NCBI RefSeq assembly: GCF_020905345.1
Contig: NZ_JAJJMO010000001.1
Location: 4,526,001-4,590,000 of the forward strand
Length of the DNA: 64,000 nucleotides
Source of the DNA: Flavobacterium pisciphilum
GTDB taxonomy: Bacteria > Bacteroidota > Bacteroidia > Flavobacteriales > Flavobacteriaceae
Direction: 5' to 3'
Under the pieces are notes generated by a model. It did no database searches, was not told where the DNA came from, and saw only the letters and a list, made by a program, of their open reading frames with translations. Positions 45,078-54,049 of this stretch are shown here, in pieces. The position numbers were made by a program, and so were the translations under genes. The first letter of the stretch is position 1; each line of letters starts with the position of its first letter.

Positions 45078-46172
45078 TTATTCTGTTGGCATTTTCTCTA
45101 ACAACTGAACTTCAAATATAATATTTGCGTTTGGTGGAATTACTCCTCCAGCTCCAGCTTGTCCATAAGCTAAATGTGAAGGAATGAAAAGTACTGCTTT
45201 GTCTCCAAATGAAAGCTTTTCGATACCTTCTATGAAACCTGGAATCATACCTTCTTTTGCACCTGCTTGAAACGGAATTGGGTTGTATTGTCTTGCTTCT
45301 GCTCTTGCAGCATCAAATTTCCCAAAAGATTTAGCTACGTTTGCCATACTTGTATCAAATAATGTTCCGTCTTCAAGGAAGCCAGCATAGTTGATGAAAA
45401 CTTGTGCACCATTAGCAGGTTTTTTACCTGTTCCTTTTTCAGTAATAATATATTCTAACCCTGAACTTGTTTTTGTTGCTTTAGCTTTTAAAGCAGCATA
45501 AGAAGCTAGTTTTTCGTCACGAACTTCTTTGAATTTAGATTCAAATTCGCTTTTTGCTTTTGCTTCAACAGAAAAATAATCATGAAATACTTTTACAGCA
45601 TCAAATTTCTTTGCAGCTTCACCATTTCTGATAATAGTTACTTTTACGATGTGATCATCTTGTTTGATTTGGTTTACAACTTCCATTCCTTTGTCTACAA
45701 CCTGACCAAAAATAGTATGTTTACCTTCTAACCAAGGAGTTTCAACGTGAGTGATAAAAAACTGACTGCTATTTGTAGCTGGTCCGTTATTTGCCATTGC
45801 TAAAACACCACCTTTGTCAAATTTCAAATCGTTAGATTCATCTTTGAATTTATATCCAGTGTCTCCAGAACCAGTTCCTAATGGGTCACCAGTTTGAATC
45901 ATGAAATCTTCGATTACTCTGTGGAATTTTAATCCGTCAAAAAAAGGTTTCTTTTTTAATTCTGGATTAGTAACAAATTCGTTTTTACCTTCTGCAAGTG
46001 TTACAAAATTAGCTACAGTTATAGGCGCTTTTTGATAGTTTAATTCAACAATGATATTTCCTTTGTTGGTTTCAATTTCTGCATATAAACCATCAGGCAA
46101 ATTGCTATGTTCGTCTTTACAAGAGTAAAGTGTTGTAATGGCAAGTAATAATAATATGAGGCTTTTTTTCAT
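45078..46172 (-). CDS. Peptidyl-prolyl isomerase lipoprotein, cyclophilin-FKBP fusion (copy 2)
   Basis: The 364-residue protein has the same two-domain architecture as its neighbour but is a lipoprotein (lipobox LYSC, C18). The cyclophilin part has FHRVIEDFMIQTGDP and GVLAMANNGPATNSSQFFITH. The FKBP part has [38 protein letters not shown] and [25 protein letters not shown]. The two genes are clear tandem duplicates, 39 bases apart, one soluble and one membrane-anchored. Membrane anchoring next to gldI suggests they help fold gliding or type IX secretion proteins, as inferred from position. Confidence 0.93.
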   Translation of the reverse strand: MKKSLILLLLAITTLYSCKDEHSNLPDGLYAEIETNKGNIIVELNYQKAPITVANFVTLAEGKNEFVTNPELKKKPFFDGLKFHRVIEDFMIQTGDPLGTGSGDTGYKFKDESNDLKFDKGGVLAMANNGPATNSSQFFITHVETPWLEGKHTIFGQVVDKGMEVVNQIKQDDHIVKVTIIRNGEAAKKFDAVKVFHDYFSVEAKAKSEFESKFKEVRDEKLASYAALKAKATKTSSGLEYIITEKGTGKKPANGAQVFINYAGFLEDGTLFDTSMANVAKSFGKFDAARAEARQYNPIPFQAGAKEGMIPGFIEGIEKLSFGDKAVLFIPSHLAYGQAGAGGVIPPNANIIFEVQLLEKMPTE

Positions 46173-46196
46173 TTTTAAAATATTAATTGTTTTTTA

Positions 46197-46835
46197 TTAA
46201 TTTAATGAGTCATTCTTTATTGCAGGCGTTGTAGGTTTCGGTGCTTCAGTTTTTGGTGATCTTGCTTCCATTTGTTTTCTATAAGCTGTTTCTGGAACAA
46301 AATTGTGTAAAGTAACAGTGCAAATTAACGGCTGGTTAATTCCAATTCGTTTTTCATCACCATGATAACCATAAGCCATATGAGATGGAAATAAGAAATT
46401 TACTGTTTCGTTTTTACGCATTAGTTTGATACCATCACGCAATCCCATCATGATTTCTTGCTTATCTACAAAATAGGTTTGAGGTCTTAACTCCATTTCG
46501 CTATAAATAACATTCCCTTTAAGGTCTTTTATTTCATAGTCAAAAAAAGCAACATCTCCTTTTTTTGGAGTTATTGTATCTGTAGTGTTTTGGTTTTCAT
46601 AAGCGTACCAGTATCCTTTTGAAGAAGCAATATATTTTATTTTAGGGTTGTTTTTGATAACAGTCTTAATTTGTTGTTCTTCGGTAGCTACAAGTTTTTT
46701 ATTTCTTTCGATAGATTTTTTCATGAATGTACCTGAAGAAATAGAAACGGGTCTTCTGGCTTCTTCATGCTGTTTACAGCTCGAAACTAAAACGGCTAAA
46801 ACAATAGCTGAAGCAAATATTTTAGGGTAGTTCAT
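46197..46835 (-). CDS. gldI: Gliding-motility peptidyl-prolyl isomerase lipoprotein GldI
   Basis: The 212-residue lipoprotein (lipobox VSSC, C20) has an FKBP-type domain at residues about 85-185 (FDYEIKDLKGNVIYSE, MMGLRDGIKLMRKNETVNFLFPSHMAYG). Residues 25-80 are a charged helical linker, and the C-terminus is Pro/Thr-rich. In F. johnsoniae, GldI is an FKBP-like lipoprotein required for gliding, thought to fold gliding proteins in the periplasm. The gene begins five bases after the stop of the DHH phosphoesterase gene and 24 bases before the next isomerase, so an operon is likely. Confidence 0.88.
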   Translation of the reverse strand: MNYPKIFASAIVLAVLVSSCKQHEEARRPVSISSGTFMKKSIERNKKLVATEEQQIKTVIKNNPKIKYIASSKGYWYAYENQNTTDTITPKKGDVAFFDYEIKDLKGNVIYSEMELRPQTYFVDKQEIMMGLRDGIKLMRKNETVNFLFPSHMAYGYHGDEKRIGINQPLICTVTLHNFVPETAYRKQMEARSPKTEAPKPTTPAIKNDSLN

Positions 46836-46840
46836 GGTTG

Positions 46841-47845
46841 TTATATTTTTAGTTTGTTTACTAAATCTTCAAATTTCTTCAATGTTTCTTCCATTGAATC
46901 TAGTGATTTTCCTCCTGCAGCATTGCTGTGACCTCCACCGTTAAAATGAGCTCTTGCAAATTCATTTACATCAAAACCACCTTGTGAACGGAAAGAAATT
47001 TTGATTATTTTCTCATCTTTATTTTCAATAAATATAGCTGTAAAAACGATACCTTTCATGCTTAAACCGTAATTTACGATTCCTTCAGTATCTCCTTTTA
47101 TATAATTAAACTCGTCTAATTCAGCTTGAGTTAATGAAGTATATGATGTTTTGTGTTCAGTTAAAACCTTCATGTTTTGCAATGCTCTTCCAAGTAATTG
47201 CAAGCGACTGTACGAACTGTTATCAAAAAGCAAAATTGGAATTTGCGTGTTTTCGACACCTAAATCAATTAGTTCAGCAATAATACGGTGGGTGTTTCCT
47301 GTTGTTCCAGGAAAACGAAAAGAACCAGAATCGGTTAATATTCCTGTATAAATGCAAGTTGCTATAGTTTTGTCTAAATCTTCTTTTTTATCTAAAAACG
47401 AGATGAAATTATAAACCATTTCGCAAGTAGATCCAAATGAAGTATCTGAATACATATAAGCGGCATAATCATCAGGTCTTTGGTGGTGATCAATCATGAT
47501 AAACGGAGCTTTTAGCTTTGCTAAAGTATGTTCCATTTCTCCTGTGCGGTGAAAAGCATTAAAATCTAGTGTGAATATAAGTTCAGCTTCTTCAAGAATT
47601 TTAGTGCAGTTATCGATATCTTTTTCGAATATTCTTACTGTTTCAGAACCTGGTAACCAAGCAAGGAAATCAGGAAAATCATTCGGAGCAATTACAATTG
47701 GCTCATGATTGTTTTTTAATAAAAAGTGATATAAAGCTAAGGTTGAACCCATAGCATCCCCATCGGGACCTCGGTGTGGAATTATGGCAATCTTTTTTGG
47801 AGTTGCTAATAACAACTTTATGGCTTGAATGTCTTGTATTTTCAT
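46841..47845 (-). CDS. DHH-family phosphoesterase (NrnA-like nanoRNase/pAp phosphatase)
   Basis: The 334-residue enzyme shows the DHH core: IAIIPHRGPDGDAMGSTLALYHFL (motif I), ELIFTLDFNAFHR (motif II) and FIMIDHHQRPDD (the DHH triplet, motif III). The DHHA1 substrate domain ends with GGGHSNAAGGKS. NrnA-type enzymes degrade 2-5-nucleotide RNAs and 3'-phosphoadenosine 5'-phosphate in the cytoplasm with manganese. It is the first gene of the cluster with gldI and the two isomerases, an arrangement I recall from other flavobacteria. Confidence 0.92.
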   Translation of the reverse strand: MKIQDIQAIKLLLATPKKIAIIPHRGPDGDAMGSTLALYHFLLKNNHEPIVIAPNDFPDFLAWLPGSETVRIFEKDIDNCTKILEEAELIFTLDFNAFHRTGEMEHTLAKLKAPFIMIDHHQRPDDYAAYMYSDTSFGSTCEMVYNFISFLDKKEDLDKTIATCIYTGILTDSGSFRFPGTTGNTHRIIAELIDLGVENTQIPILLFDNSSYSRLQLLGRALQNMKVLTEHKTSYTSLTQAELDEFNYIKGDTEGIVNYGLSMKGIVFTAIFIENKDEKIIKISFRSQGGFDVNEFARAHFNGGGHSNAAGGKSLDSMEETLKKFEDLVNKLKI

Positions 47846-48042
47846 GTGTGCGAATTTACATTTTTTTACTGTAAAGTTGAAAACATTTTAGACATTAACA
47901 TGCTTTTATAAAATCTTAATTTTCAATATTCATTTTTAGTTGCTGTTGTCGTTTTTGGTAGCTGTTTTTAGAGTAAAACAAAAGACAATCAAATACTAAA
48001 CTTCGGGTTGTAGCTGTGACTGTGATTAAAAACAGCTGTAAA

Positions 48043-49278
48043 TTAAAACCATTTTTGATATAAATTGTGTTTAGGGCCTTTTACAATTTGGGATTTGTAA
48101 ATACCTATGGAGCCTGAGGATAAGTAGGCAATAACACAGGCTATGGCGATAAAAATTCCACTTTCGATACCAAATAATTCAATCCCCATAACGGTACAGG
48201 CAATAGGAGTATGGGTTGCTCCAGAGAATACAGCGACAAACCCCATTCCGGCAAGAAGAGCAATTGGCATAGGAACTATAAGTGATAAAGCACTGCCAAG
48301 AGTAGCCCCTACAAAAAATAATGGAGTAACCTCTCCACCTTTAAAACCAGCGCCTAGTGTAAAACCCGTAAAGAGTATTTTGAGTAAAAAATCATACCAT
48401 GCATTTGTATTTGTAAAGGAGTCAACAATAGCGGGAACTCCCAAGCCTGAAAATTTTGTAAAACCAAAACCAGCAATAGCAACAGCAAGAATAATCCCGC
48501 CTACAAAGGGACGAAGCGGGGGGTATTTTATAGTTTTAGAAAATATGGAACTCCAAAAGTGGGTAGTTCGAGAGAATAATAAAGCAGCAAATCCGAATAA
48601 TGTACCACAAATTAAAGTGTAAAATAAATTAGCAGAAGTGATTTCTGGAACTAGTGGAATGCTGTAATGAGTATGTTTTACTTGCCATATCTCGACAGTA
48701 AAATAGGCTGTATAAGCCACAATAAAGGAAAGCAAAATACTTTTTAAGTTAATTTTACTAAAATAAACGACTTCAAGAGCAAAGATGGCACCAGCTAAAG
48801 GTGTTCCAAAAACAGATGCAAAACCAGCACTTATTCCTAAAATGATTAGTGTTTTTCTTTCGGAATTATTGAGTTTAAAGATTTTTGTAAATTGGTCGGC
48901 GATTGCGCCTCCCATTTGTACAGCTGTTCCTTCACGGCCAGCCGAGCCACCAAATAAATGGGTGATTATGGTTCCAAAGTAAACTAGCGGAGCCATTTTT
49001 AAAGGAATAATTTCTTTTGGGTTTTCGTATTCTTCGAGCAATAAATTGTTGCCTTTTACAACGTCTTTCCCTAAATAATAATAACTAAGGCCTACTAGTA
49101 ATCCACCAAGAGGCAAAAGCCAAATAATCCAGTCATGTAGGATTCTGTACTGGGTGACATACTCTAAAGTAATTAAAAAAAACGCCGAAGCTGAACCTGA
49201 TAAAATACCTATCAATACACAAATGAAAATCCATTTGAGAGAGAGGAGTATTGTTTCTTTTAAATTTTGTAAATTCAT
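48043..49278 (-). CDS. CLC-family channel/transporter, probable fluoride/proton antiporter (CLC-F type)
   Basis: The 411-residue membrane protein has about ten hydrophobic segments and CLC motifs. GSAGREGTAVQMGG carries the gating Glu, followed by GTPLAGAIFALEVV. GFKGGEVTPLFFVGATLG replaces the GxFxP loop, and the C-terminal GATHTPIACTVMGIELFG is present. The usual chloride-selective GSGIP motif is absent; the position reads VKGNNLLLEEY. This and GREGTAVQMG resemble the CLC-F fluoride exporters, not chloride CLCs. No fluoride riboswitch is visible upstream. The RidA gene ends 49 bases before it. Confidence 0.85.
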   Translation of the reverse strand: MNLQNLKETILLSLKWIFICVLIGILSGSASAFFLITLEYVTQYRILHDWIIWLLPLGGLLVGLSYYYLGKDVVKGNNLLLEEYENPKEIIPLKMAPLVYFGTIITHLFGGSAGREGTAVQMGGAIADQFTKIFKLNNSERKTLIILGISAGFASVFGTPLAGAIFALEVVYFSKINLKSILLSFIVAYTAYFTVEIWQVKHTHYSIPLVPEITSANLFYTLICGTLFGFAALLFSRTTHFWSSIFSKTIKYPPLRPFVGGIILAVAIAGFGFTKFSGLGVPAIVDSFTNTNAWYDFLLKILFTGFTLGAGFKGGEVTPLFFVGATLGSALSLIVPMPIALLAGMGFVAVFSGATHTPIACTVMGIELFGIESGIFIAIACVIAYLSSGSIGIYKSQIVKGPKHNLYQKWF

Positions 49279-49327
49279 TTAAATGGGGTAGCAGTGGCGT
49301 TTTTTTTTATTAAAAAGATTTGATTTG

Positions 49328-49711
49328 TTATACAATTACTGCTGTAAATTCTATTTCTACCAAGTATTCTGGTGCTACAAGTTTGCTAATTTCGTAAAAA
49401 CCAGTTGTTGGTTTTATGTCTTTAAAAAAGGTTGAATGTGCTCCAGCTACAGACTCAAAGGTTGAGATATCGGTGGTGAAAATACGAGTTCTAATTACGT
49501 CTTTCATTCCAATTCCTAAATCTTCTAAAACTTTTTCTACTCTTTCCAGAATATTCAATGTCTGTGCATACGCATCATCGGCTTTAACTTTTTCGCCATC
49601 AACAATAGCGACAGTTCCAGAAACTTCTACGATATTACCAATGCGAACTGCGCGACAATATCCCATTTTGTCTTCCCAAGGAGATCCTGTTAGGATGTTT
49701 TCTCTTTTCAT
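49328..49711 (-). CDS. RidA/YjgF-family protein
   Basis: The 127-residue protein matches the RidA family: GYCRAVRIGNIVEVSGTVAI, the middle QTLNILERVEKVLEDLGIGMKDVIRTRIF with the conserved Arg, and the C-terminal EYLVEIEFTAVIV, where YLVEIE is the classic end motif. RidA proteins hydrolyse reactive enamine/imine intermediates from pyridoxal-phosphate enzymes and form trimers. Some subfamilies lack deaminase activity, so the exact activity is open. Confidence 0.92.
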   Translation of the reverse strand: MKRENILTGSPWEDKMGYCRAVRIGNIVEVSGTVAIVDGEKVKADDAYAQTLNILERVEKVLEDLGIGMKDVIRTRIFTTDISTFESVAGAHSTFFKDIKPTTGFYEISKLVAPEYLVEIEFTAVIV

Positions 49712-49932
49712 TCTAAGGTTGTTTTTGTGTGTGTTTTCGAACTGCTTTTAGTGGTTTTTAAAAGCAGTTCATAGTTAGATTAATAGTGTTGCAATTTATG
49801 AAAAATGCAAATGAAAACACACAAAATGTAGCGATTAATTCCTAGCTAAAAATCAGTTTTTGTGATAAATGGTTACGATTTTTGAGCTGTTACAATGAAA
49901 GGTTTGTCAGATCATTTTTGAGATAGTATCGC

Positions 49933-50853
49933 TTATATCCATTTATCACTATTCGTATAATCGTTAGGGAAATAGGTGAGATATTGAACCATTCGTGGAG
50001 CTGTTCCTTTATTTGGACTTGCACAATGTGGTAAAGTGTTTTGCCATATTATAAAATCACCAGCATTTGCAACTATCGGTACAGGTTGTGTTATTTTAAT
50101 TATTTCTTCTCTTGGGTTTATGTCTGATTTAAGGTTGTTGAGCCAAGAATCTATTTTTTTATGAAACCCTGGTACACAATGAAAGGCACCATCATTAAGT
50201 CCGCAATCGGTTAGATAGAGAAGGCCTTGAAATCCAAAACTAATGGGCTGACTTAAGCTAACATCCCAATGAAGGTCACTTCCTAAAAAATAAAAGTGGT
50301 TAGTCTCAGGTGGATTAAAGCTTACTTTGTCAATCGTTTTGTATATATCAGTAGTGTTATATAGTTGTTCGTAAGCTTTTTTTATTTTTGGAGAAAATCT
50401 ATTTCTGTTTAAGGTTTCATGATCCGAAAAATTAACCATTAGTCCTTTATGTTCCTGATGGGTTTCATACCAAGTTTCTTTTTTATCAGGGTTCATTTTT
50501 AAGAAATCCCAAATAGCACGTTGCGTGTCTTCACAATCTTCTTTTGGAATAGCATTTTTTACAATAACATATCCATTAATATTCCAAAATTCAATATCAT
50601 CGTCAGAGAGTACTTGTTCAGTAATATGCTCAGAGTCTTGTGGTGTGATTTTCTTTTTATCATTCAGCCAGTTTTTAAAAGTCTCAAAATCTGGTTTTTT
50701 AAAATAGAGATACTGTAATGTTTCTTCCATGCCAATGCCAAATTGATATAACATTTTGATTTCTTCGTTCCAACTTTGGTTTTGATCTGAAGTAGAGGTG
50801 GTATTAGGGTTTAACGTGCGTTCCCATAGTTTTTTTAAAAGAATCCAAGGCAT
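49933..50853 (-). CDS. Phytanoyl-CoA dioxygenase (PhyH) family protein
   Basis: The 306-residue protein has a PhyH-type Fe(II)/2-oxoglutarate oxygenase fold. The iron triad is H195-x-D197 in GSDLHWDVSLSQ and H276 in WQNTLPHCASPNKG. The 2-oxoglutarate Arg is probably R287. YLTDCGLNDGAFHCVPGFHKK is typical of the family. The N-terminal ~85 residues are an added helical region (EEIKMLYQFGIGMEETLQYLY). It probably hydroxylates a small molecule or peptide. It lies 58 bases after the Hint-like gene on the same strand, so co-transcription is likely. Confidence 0.9.
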   Translation of the reverse strand: MPWILLKKLWERTLNPNTTSTSDQNQSWNEEIKMLYQFGIGMEETLQYLYFKKPDFETFKNWLNDKKKITPQDSEHITEQVLSDDDIEFWNINGYVIVKNAIPKEDCEDTQRAIWDFLKMNPDKKETWYETHQEHKGLMVNFSDHETLNRNRFSPKIKKAYEQLYNTTDIYKTIDKVSFNPPETNHFYFLGSDLHWDVSLSQPISFGFQGLLYLTDCGLNDGAFHCVPGFHKKIDSWLNNLKSDINPREEIIKITQPVPIVANAGDFIIWQNTLPHCASPNKGTAPRMVQYLTYFPNDYTNSDKWI

Positions 50854-50911
50854 AGTTTTATAAGTGATTGTGGTTTGAAAATTTAGCTAAGCAGTAAATC
50901 AGGAATGGTAT

Positions 50912-51463
50912 TTATTGTATCATTTCATGAGGTATTTGATCAAAATATACTTGTAATATGAAATCGCCTACTACGATACCATTCGCAAGTAATAAGTGAC
51001 CATTAGGTGAGTTGTTCCATTTTACGTTTGTTGAAATATGATGCAGCTCACTATCGTAATTAACTATCGAAACACCTTCTATTAGCAAAGGATTTCCATA
51101 TTTGTCAACAATTTTCTGCCCAGGAATTAGCTTATCAGCTTTTGTGTATTTCCCATTTGAAAGCAAGAAAGGAAGGTTTGTATCACAAATAAAATAAGGG
51201 ATATCATTGCTCGGTACAAGTATGTATACTGTTTTTTGAGATTGAATATAATGGTTGTTATCGGTACTAAAGGAAACTCTAGCGGTTGTTGATGATAGTT
51301 TAATTTTACCTTGATTTACTTTTACAGAAATTGCAGATACTGCATCACCTTTTGTAAAATGATATACAGGTTTTAGTCCTGTAGGAATTGTGATGAGCGG
51401 ATTATTCCCTGAAGCATTACTATTTAAATTAACATCAATCGCTGGAATAAAATTAGTTTTCAT
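50912..51463 (-). CDS. Hint/intein-fold-like protein lacking the N-terminal Cys
   Basis: The 183-residue protein has no signal peptide. Residues about 93-172 resemble a Hint (hedgehog/intein) domain. CDTNLPFLLSNGKYTKADKL fits the H-x-(F/L)-x-(S/T)xxG-x-(W/Y) block, LIPGQKIVDKYGN fits the L-x-x-G-(D/Q) block, and GHLLLANGIVVGDF fits the C-terminal (F/L)-x-(A/V)-NG-(I/V)-(L/V)-V block. The N-terminal nucleophilic Cys block of true inteins is missing. In its place is a ~90-residue beta-rich region (GDAVSAISVKVNQGKIKL). It is therefore unlikely to self-splice. The PhyH-type oxygenase follows it. Confidence 0.6.
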   Translation of the reverse strand: MKTNFIPAIDVNLNSNASGNNPLITIPTGLKPVYHFTKGDAVSAISVKVNQGKIKLSSTTARVSFSTDNNHYIQSQKTVYILVPSNDIPYFICDTNLPFLLSNGKYTKADKLIPGQKIVDKYGNPLLIEGVSIVNYDSELHHISTNVKWNNSPNGHLLLANGIVVGDFILQVYFDQIPHEMIQ

Positions 51464-51511
51464 ACTGTATTTTTTAGGAAGTTTCGAGCTGTATTAAAAA
51501 AAAGTATAGCT

Positions 51512-51519
51512 CAAAATTA
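51512..51519 (-). promoter_or_regulatory. Possible -7 element upstream of the Hint-like gene
   Basis: The minus strand reads TAATTTTG, 49 bases before the ATG at 51463. No -33 element is seen. Confidence 0.4.
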
Positions 51520-51742
51520 ACTTATTTAAAAATATAGATGTTACGTATAAATACCTGTTTTGAATCTCTTTTTGGTTGTTTATTAGTGTGTTATGTAGGT
51601 TTTGAAGTAACGAAAAAGGAATATTTTTTTGGTTGTACATGTTTTTTTATTTGCTAGGTTGATGAGGATACCCCATGAATATTTGTAGCAATTTGGATTT
51701 TAATTGCTTCTTTGGAATGGTTTTCAAGATGTTATAATTGAA

Positions 51743-52048
51743 TTATTCAACTTGATATTGTTCAAAAAGGCGAAGTTTGTTTTGGGTAGTAGTGAGGTTT
51801 TTTTGAAGCACTTCGATTTTATTTAATAAATGGGTAATTGCATCAATCCCCTCTAAATTAATTTTGAGTTCATAATGCAGTCGTATCATTTTTTCTATAG
51901 AAGGCAATTGTTCTGGATGCAAATATTGTTCTTCTTCTAAAACGATAATTTCTATTAAACCATAACTGTCTAGTTTAGCTATAAAGGAGTCTTCAATTTC
52001 GTGATATATGCAAAATTGTTTTATTTGGATTAAGTTTTTGTTATCCAT
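51743..52048 (-). CDS. cbpM: Chaperone modulator CbpM
   Basis: The 101-residue protein is MerR-like: [63 protein letters not shown], and a short C-terminal coiled coil. CbpM binds the J domain of CbpA and inhibits it. Its start overlaps the cbpA stop by eight bases, the standard cbpA-cbpM arrangement, which implies translational coupling. Confidence 0.9.
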   Translation of the reverse strand: MDNKNLIQIKQFCIYHEIEDSFIAKLDSYGLIEIIVLEEEQYLHPEQLPSIEKMIRLHYELKINLEGIDAITHLLNKIEVLQKNLTTTQNKLRLFEQYQVE

Positions 52049-52955
52049 GATTTCTTATTTTAGATAATTCTTTGAATAATTCTTTTTCTTTCTCAGATAG
52101 GTTTGTTGGGATTTTTATAGTGTAGGTGATATATAAATCTCCAAATTGATTTTCTTTTTTATACACAGGGAATCCTTTTCCTTTTAATTTGACTTTGGTT
52201 CCGGGTTGTGTTTCTGGCGGGACTTTTATTTTTACTTTCCCATCAAAAGTATCCACCATAATTTCACCACCTAATATTGCAGTATATAAATCAAGATCAA
52301 CATCGGCATATAGATTGTTTCCTTCTCTTTTAAAATCAGAATTATTTGCAATTACAAACGTAATATACAAATCTCCATTAGGACCTCCGTTAGCACCAGG
52401 TCCGCCATGTCCAGGGATTTTTATAATTTGCCCGTTTTCGACACCTGCAGGAATTGTAATTCGGATGTTTTTACCATTTACAGCTAGATTTTGTTTGTGC
52501 GTTGTATAAGCCGAGGTGAGATCCAATTGCAATTCGGCATTAAAATCGGGACCTCTAAATTTAGCTTGACTTCTACTGCTTCTTCTGGAGCCATACATAG
52601 AATTAAAGAAATCTGAAAAATCACTTTCTGAAAAGTCTTCTCCAGAAAAATTAGAATAATCAGGATCGGCTTGCTGTTGTCTTGAATGTTGTTGGTTAGG
52701 ATCGTATCCTGCCTTTTCAAATTCTTCCGCATGTTTCCAGTCTTTCCCATATTTATCGTATTTTTTTCGATTCTCGGGATTGCTTAAAACTTCATTGGCT
52801 TCGTTTATTTCTTTGAACTTTTTCTCAGCCTCAGCGTCATTCGGATTTAAGTCAGGATGATATTTACGAGCTAATTTTCGATATGCTTTTTTGATTTCAG
52901 CTTCAGTGGCAGATTTTGTAATTCCTAATGTTTTATAATAGTCGATATAATCCAT
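52041..52955 (-). CDS. cbpA: DnaJ-family co-chaperone CbpA
   Basis: The 304-residue protein has a J domain at residues 4-70 with HPD at 33-35 ([17 protein letters not shown]), then a Gln/Ser/Phe-rich linker. The DnaJ C-terminal substrate-binding domain lies at about 125-300 ([43 protein letters not shown]). No Cys-rich zinc finger is present, which marks CbpA rather than DnaJ. It should stimulate DnaK ATPase and bind unfolded clients or DNA, under CbpM control. Confidence 0.95.
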   Translation of the reverse strand: MDYIDYYKTLGITKSATEAEIKKAYRKLARKYHPDLNPNDAEAEKKFKEINEANEVLSNPENRKKYDKYGKDWKHAEEFEKAGYDPNQQHSRQQQADPDYSNFSGEDFSESDFSDFFNSMYGSRRSSRSQAKFRGPDFNAELQLDLTSAYTTHKQNLAVNGKNIRITIPAGVENGQIIKIPGHGGPGANGGPNGDLYITFVIANNSDFKREGNNLYADVDLDLYTAILGGEIMVDTFDGKVKIKVPPETQPGTKVKLKGKGFPVYKKENQFGDLYITYTIKIPTNLSEKEKELFKELSKIRNHG

Positions 52956-53157
52956 TTTGTGAGTTTTTAATAAAGGTAAATTAAAATACTGAAGTTATGA
53001 ATAAGTTCTTAATTATCAAAATTGTATGTTTTGTATATTGAACATCTAAAAGGACTTGTTTTGATATTATCTAGCTAGGGATCATATTTTTTAATTTTTT
53101 TGGCAGGTTTTTTGTATCCAAAAATTAGCCTAATATATTGTTATAAATCTCTTAAAG

Positions 53158-53189
53158 TTGTAGAGCCAAATTTAATTATGCTATTTTTG
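53158..53189 (+). promoter_or_regulatory. Promoter of the 53249 gene
   Basis: TTG at 53158-53160 and TATTTTTG at 53182-53189, 21 bases apart, fit the Bacteroidota consensus. The leader would be about 50 bases. Confidence 0.6.
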
Positions 53190-53248
53190 CGATGTATCCC
53201 TATGATTTTAAGAAAATCTAAAAATTGATTCCATAATATTATACCCGA

Positions 53249-53968
53249 ATGAAACAGCTTTTATTTTTTATATTATTAATTACAACTCTTTCGGCATCTG
53301 CTCAATCAGAATTTGGCCCTAAGTTTAAACCAATTCCTCCAACGAATTTTGGTATTAAACCTAAGAAAACACCACCTCCAGGGACATTAATCCCACCGAT
53401 GGAAATTCCAGGTATAAAAGCGCCAAATGTTTTTAATAGTATAAATATAGCTCCTGCACAATCGCAATTAAATTCTTCGTATCAGATAGGGAAAACAAAT
53501 AGTTTTTCGATGACACCTTCAAATGAGTTTGCAAATCCAGGTGACAGATACATTCCAGGAATGGAAAAAGATTTAGATAAAACGCTAAAGGAACAGGGAC
53601 TAAAAGAAGGGAGAGGGACTTTACTTAAACAGAATATTTCTTTTGGAGATTTTAAAACTAAAGCGAATTATTTTGTTATTAGACTAAGAGATTTTGGAGC
53701 CATTGATGGCGACTTGGTTAAAGTGACTTCAAATGGTAAGGTGATACAGTCCGAAGTGTTTTTAGAAAATAACTTTAAAGATATTAGGATTATTCTAGAT
53801 AAGGGATTCAATAAAATGGAATTTGAAGCGCTAAATATAGGTAGTCTTGGTGGTAATACTGCCGAAATACAAGTACTTGATGATCAAAAAAATGTAATTG
53901 TTCATGATTATTGGAATAATCTTGCAGCAGGTTTTAAAGCCTCAATAGTTGTTGTGAAGGAAGAATAA
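53249..53968 (+). CDS. Secreted Pro-rich hypothetical protein
   Basis: The 239-residue protein has a signal peptide (ending SASAQS). A Pro/Lys-rich, presumably extended region at residues 20-60 (KFKPIPPTNFGIKPKKTPPP) follows. Residues about 130-239 form a beta-rich domain (NYFVIRLRDFGAIDGDLVKVTSNG, IRIILDKGFNKMEFEALNIGS, AEIQVLDDQKNVIVHDYWN). The last part looks like a small beta-sandwich. I recognise no family and infer periplasmic or surface location. It is monocistronic. Confidence 0.75.
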   Translation: MKQLLFFILLITTLSASAQSEFGPKFKPIPPTNFGIKPKKTPPPGTLIPPMEIPGIKAPNVFNSINIAPAQSQLNSSYQIGKTNSFSMTPSNEFANPGDRYIPGMEKDLDKTLKEQGLKEGRGTLLKQNISFGDFKTKANYFVIRLRDFGAIDGDLVKVTSNGKVIQSEVFLENNFKDIRIILDKGFNKMEFEALNIGSLGGNTAEIQVLDDQKNVIVHDYWNNLAAGFKASIVVVKEE

Positions 53969-53988
53969 TTTACCACAAATATTTAAAA

Positions 53989-54048
53989 ATAGCATAAGGT
54001 TCAAAGGGATCAAGTTTTCAAACTTTAATTTCCTTTGAACCTTATTTT
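53989..54048. terminator. Long-loop hairpin between convergent genes
   Basis: ATAAGGTTCAAAGG (53994-54007) pairs perfectly with CCTTTGAACCTTAT (54032-54045) over a 24-base loop. It lies between stops at 53968 (+) and 54050 (-). Its words match the GGTTCAAAGG repeat words seen at 21.8-22.5 kb. Confidence 0.65.
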
Positions 54049-54049
54049 A

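Noticed and set aside
48143..48622. A 159-residue plus-strand reading frame inside the CLC gene
   Set aside because: It is antisense to conserved CLC codons and has Lys/Pro-rich low-complexity composition, typical of a shadow frame.
49288..49299. GCCACTG string resembling part of a B12 box on the minus strand upstream of the CLC gene
   Set aside because: The rest of the cobalamin riboswitch is absent and the space is only about 49 bases.
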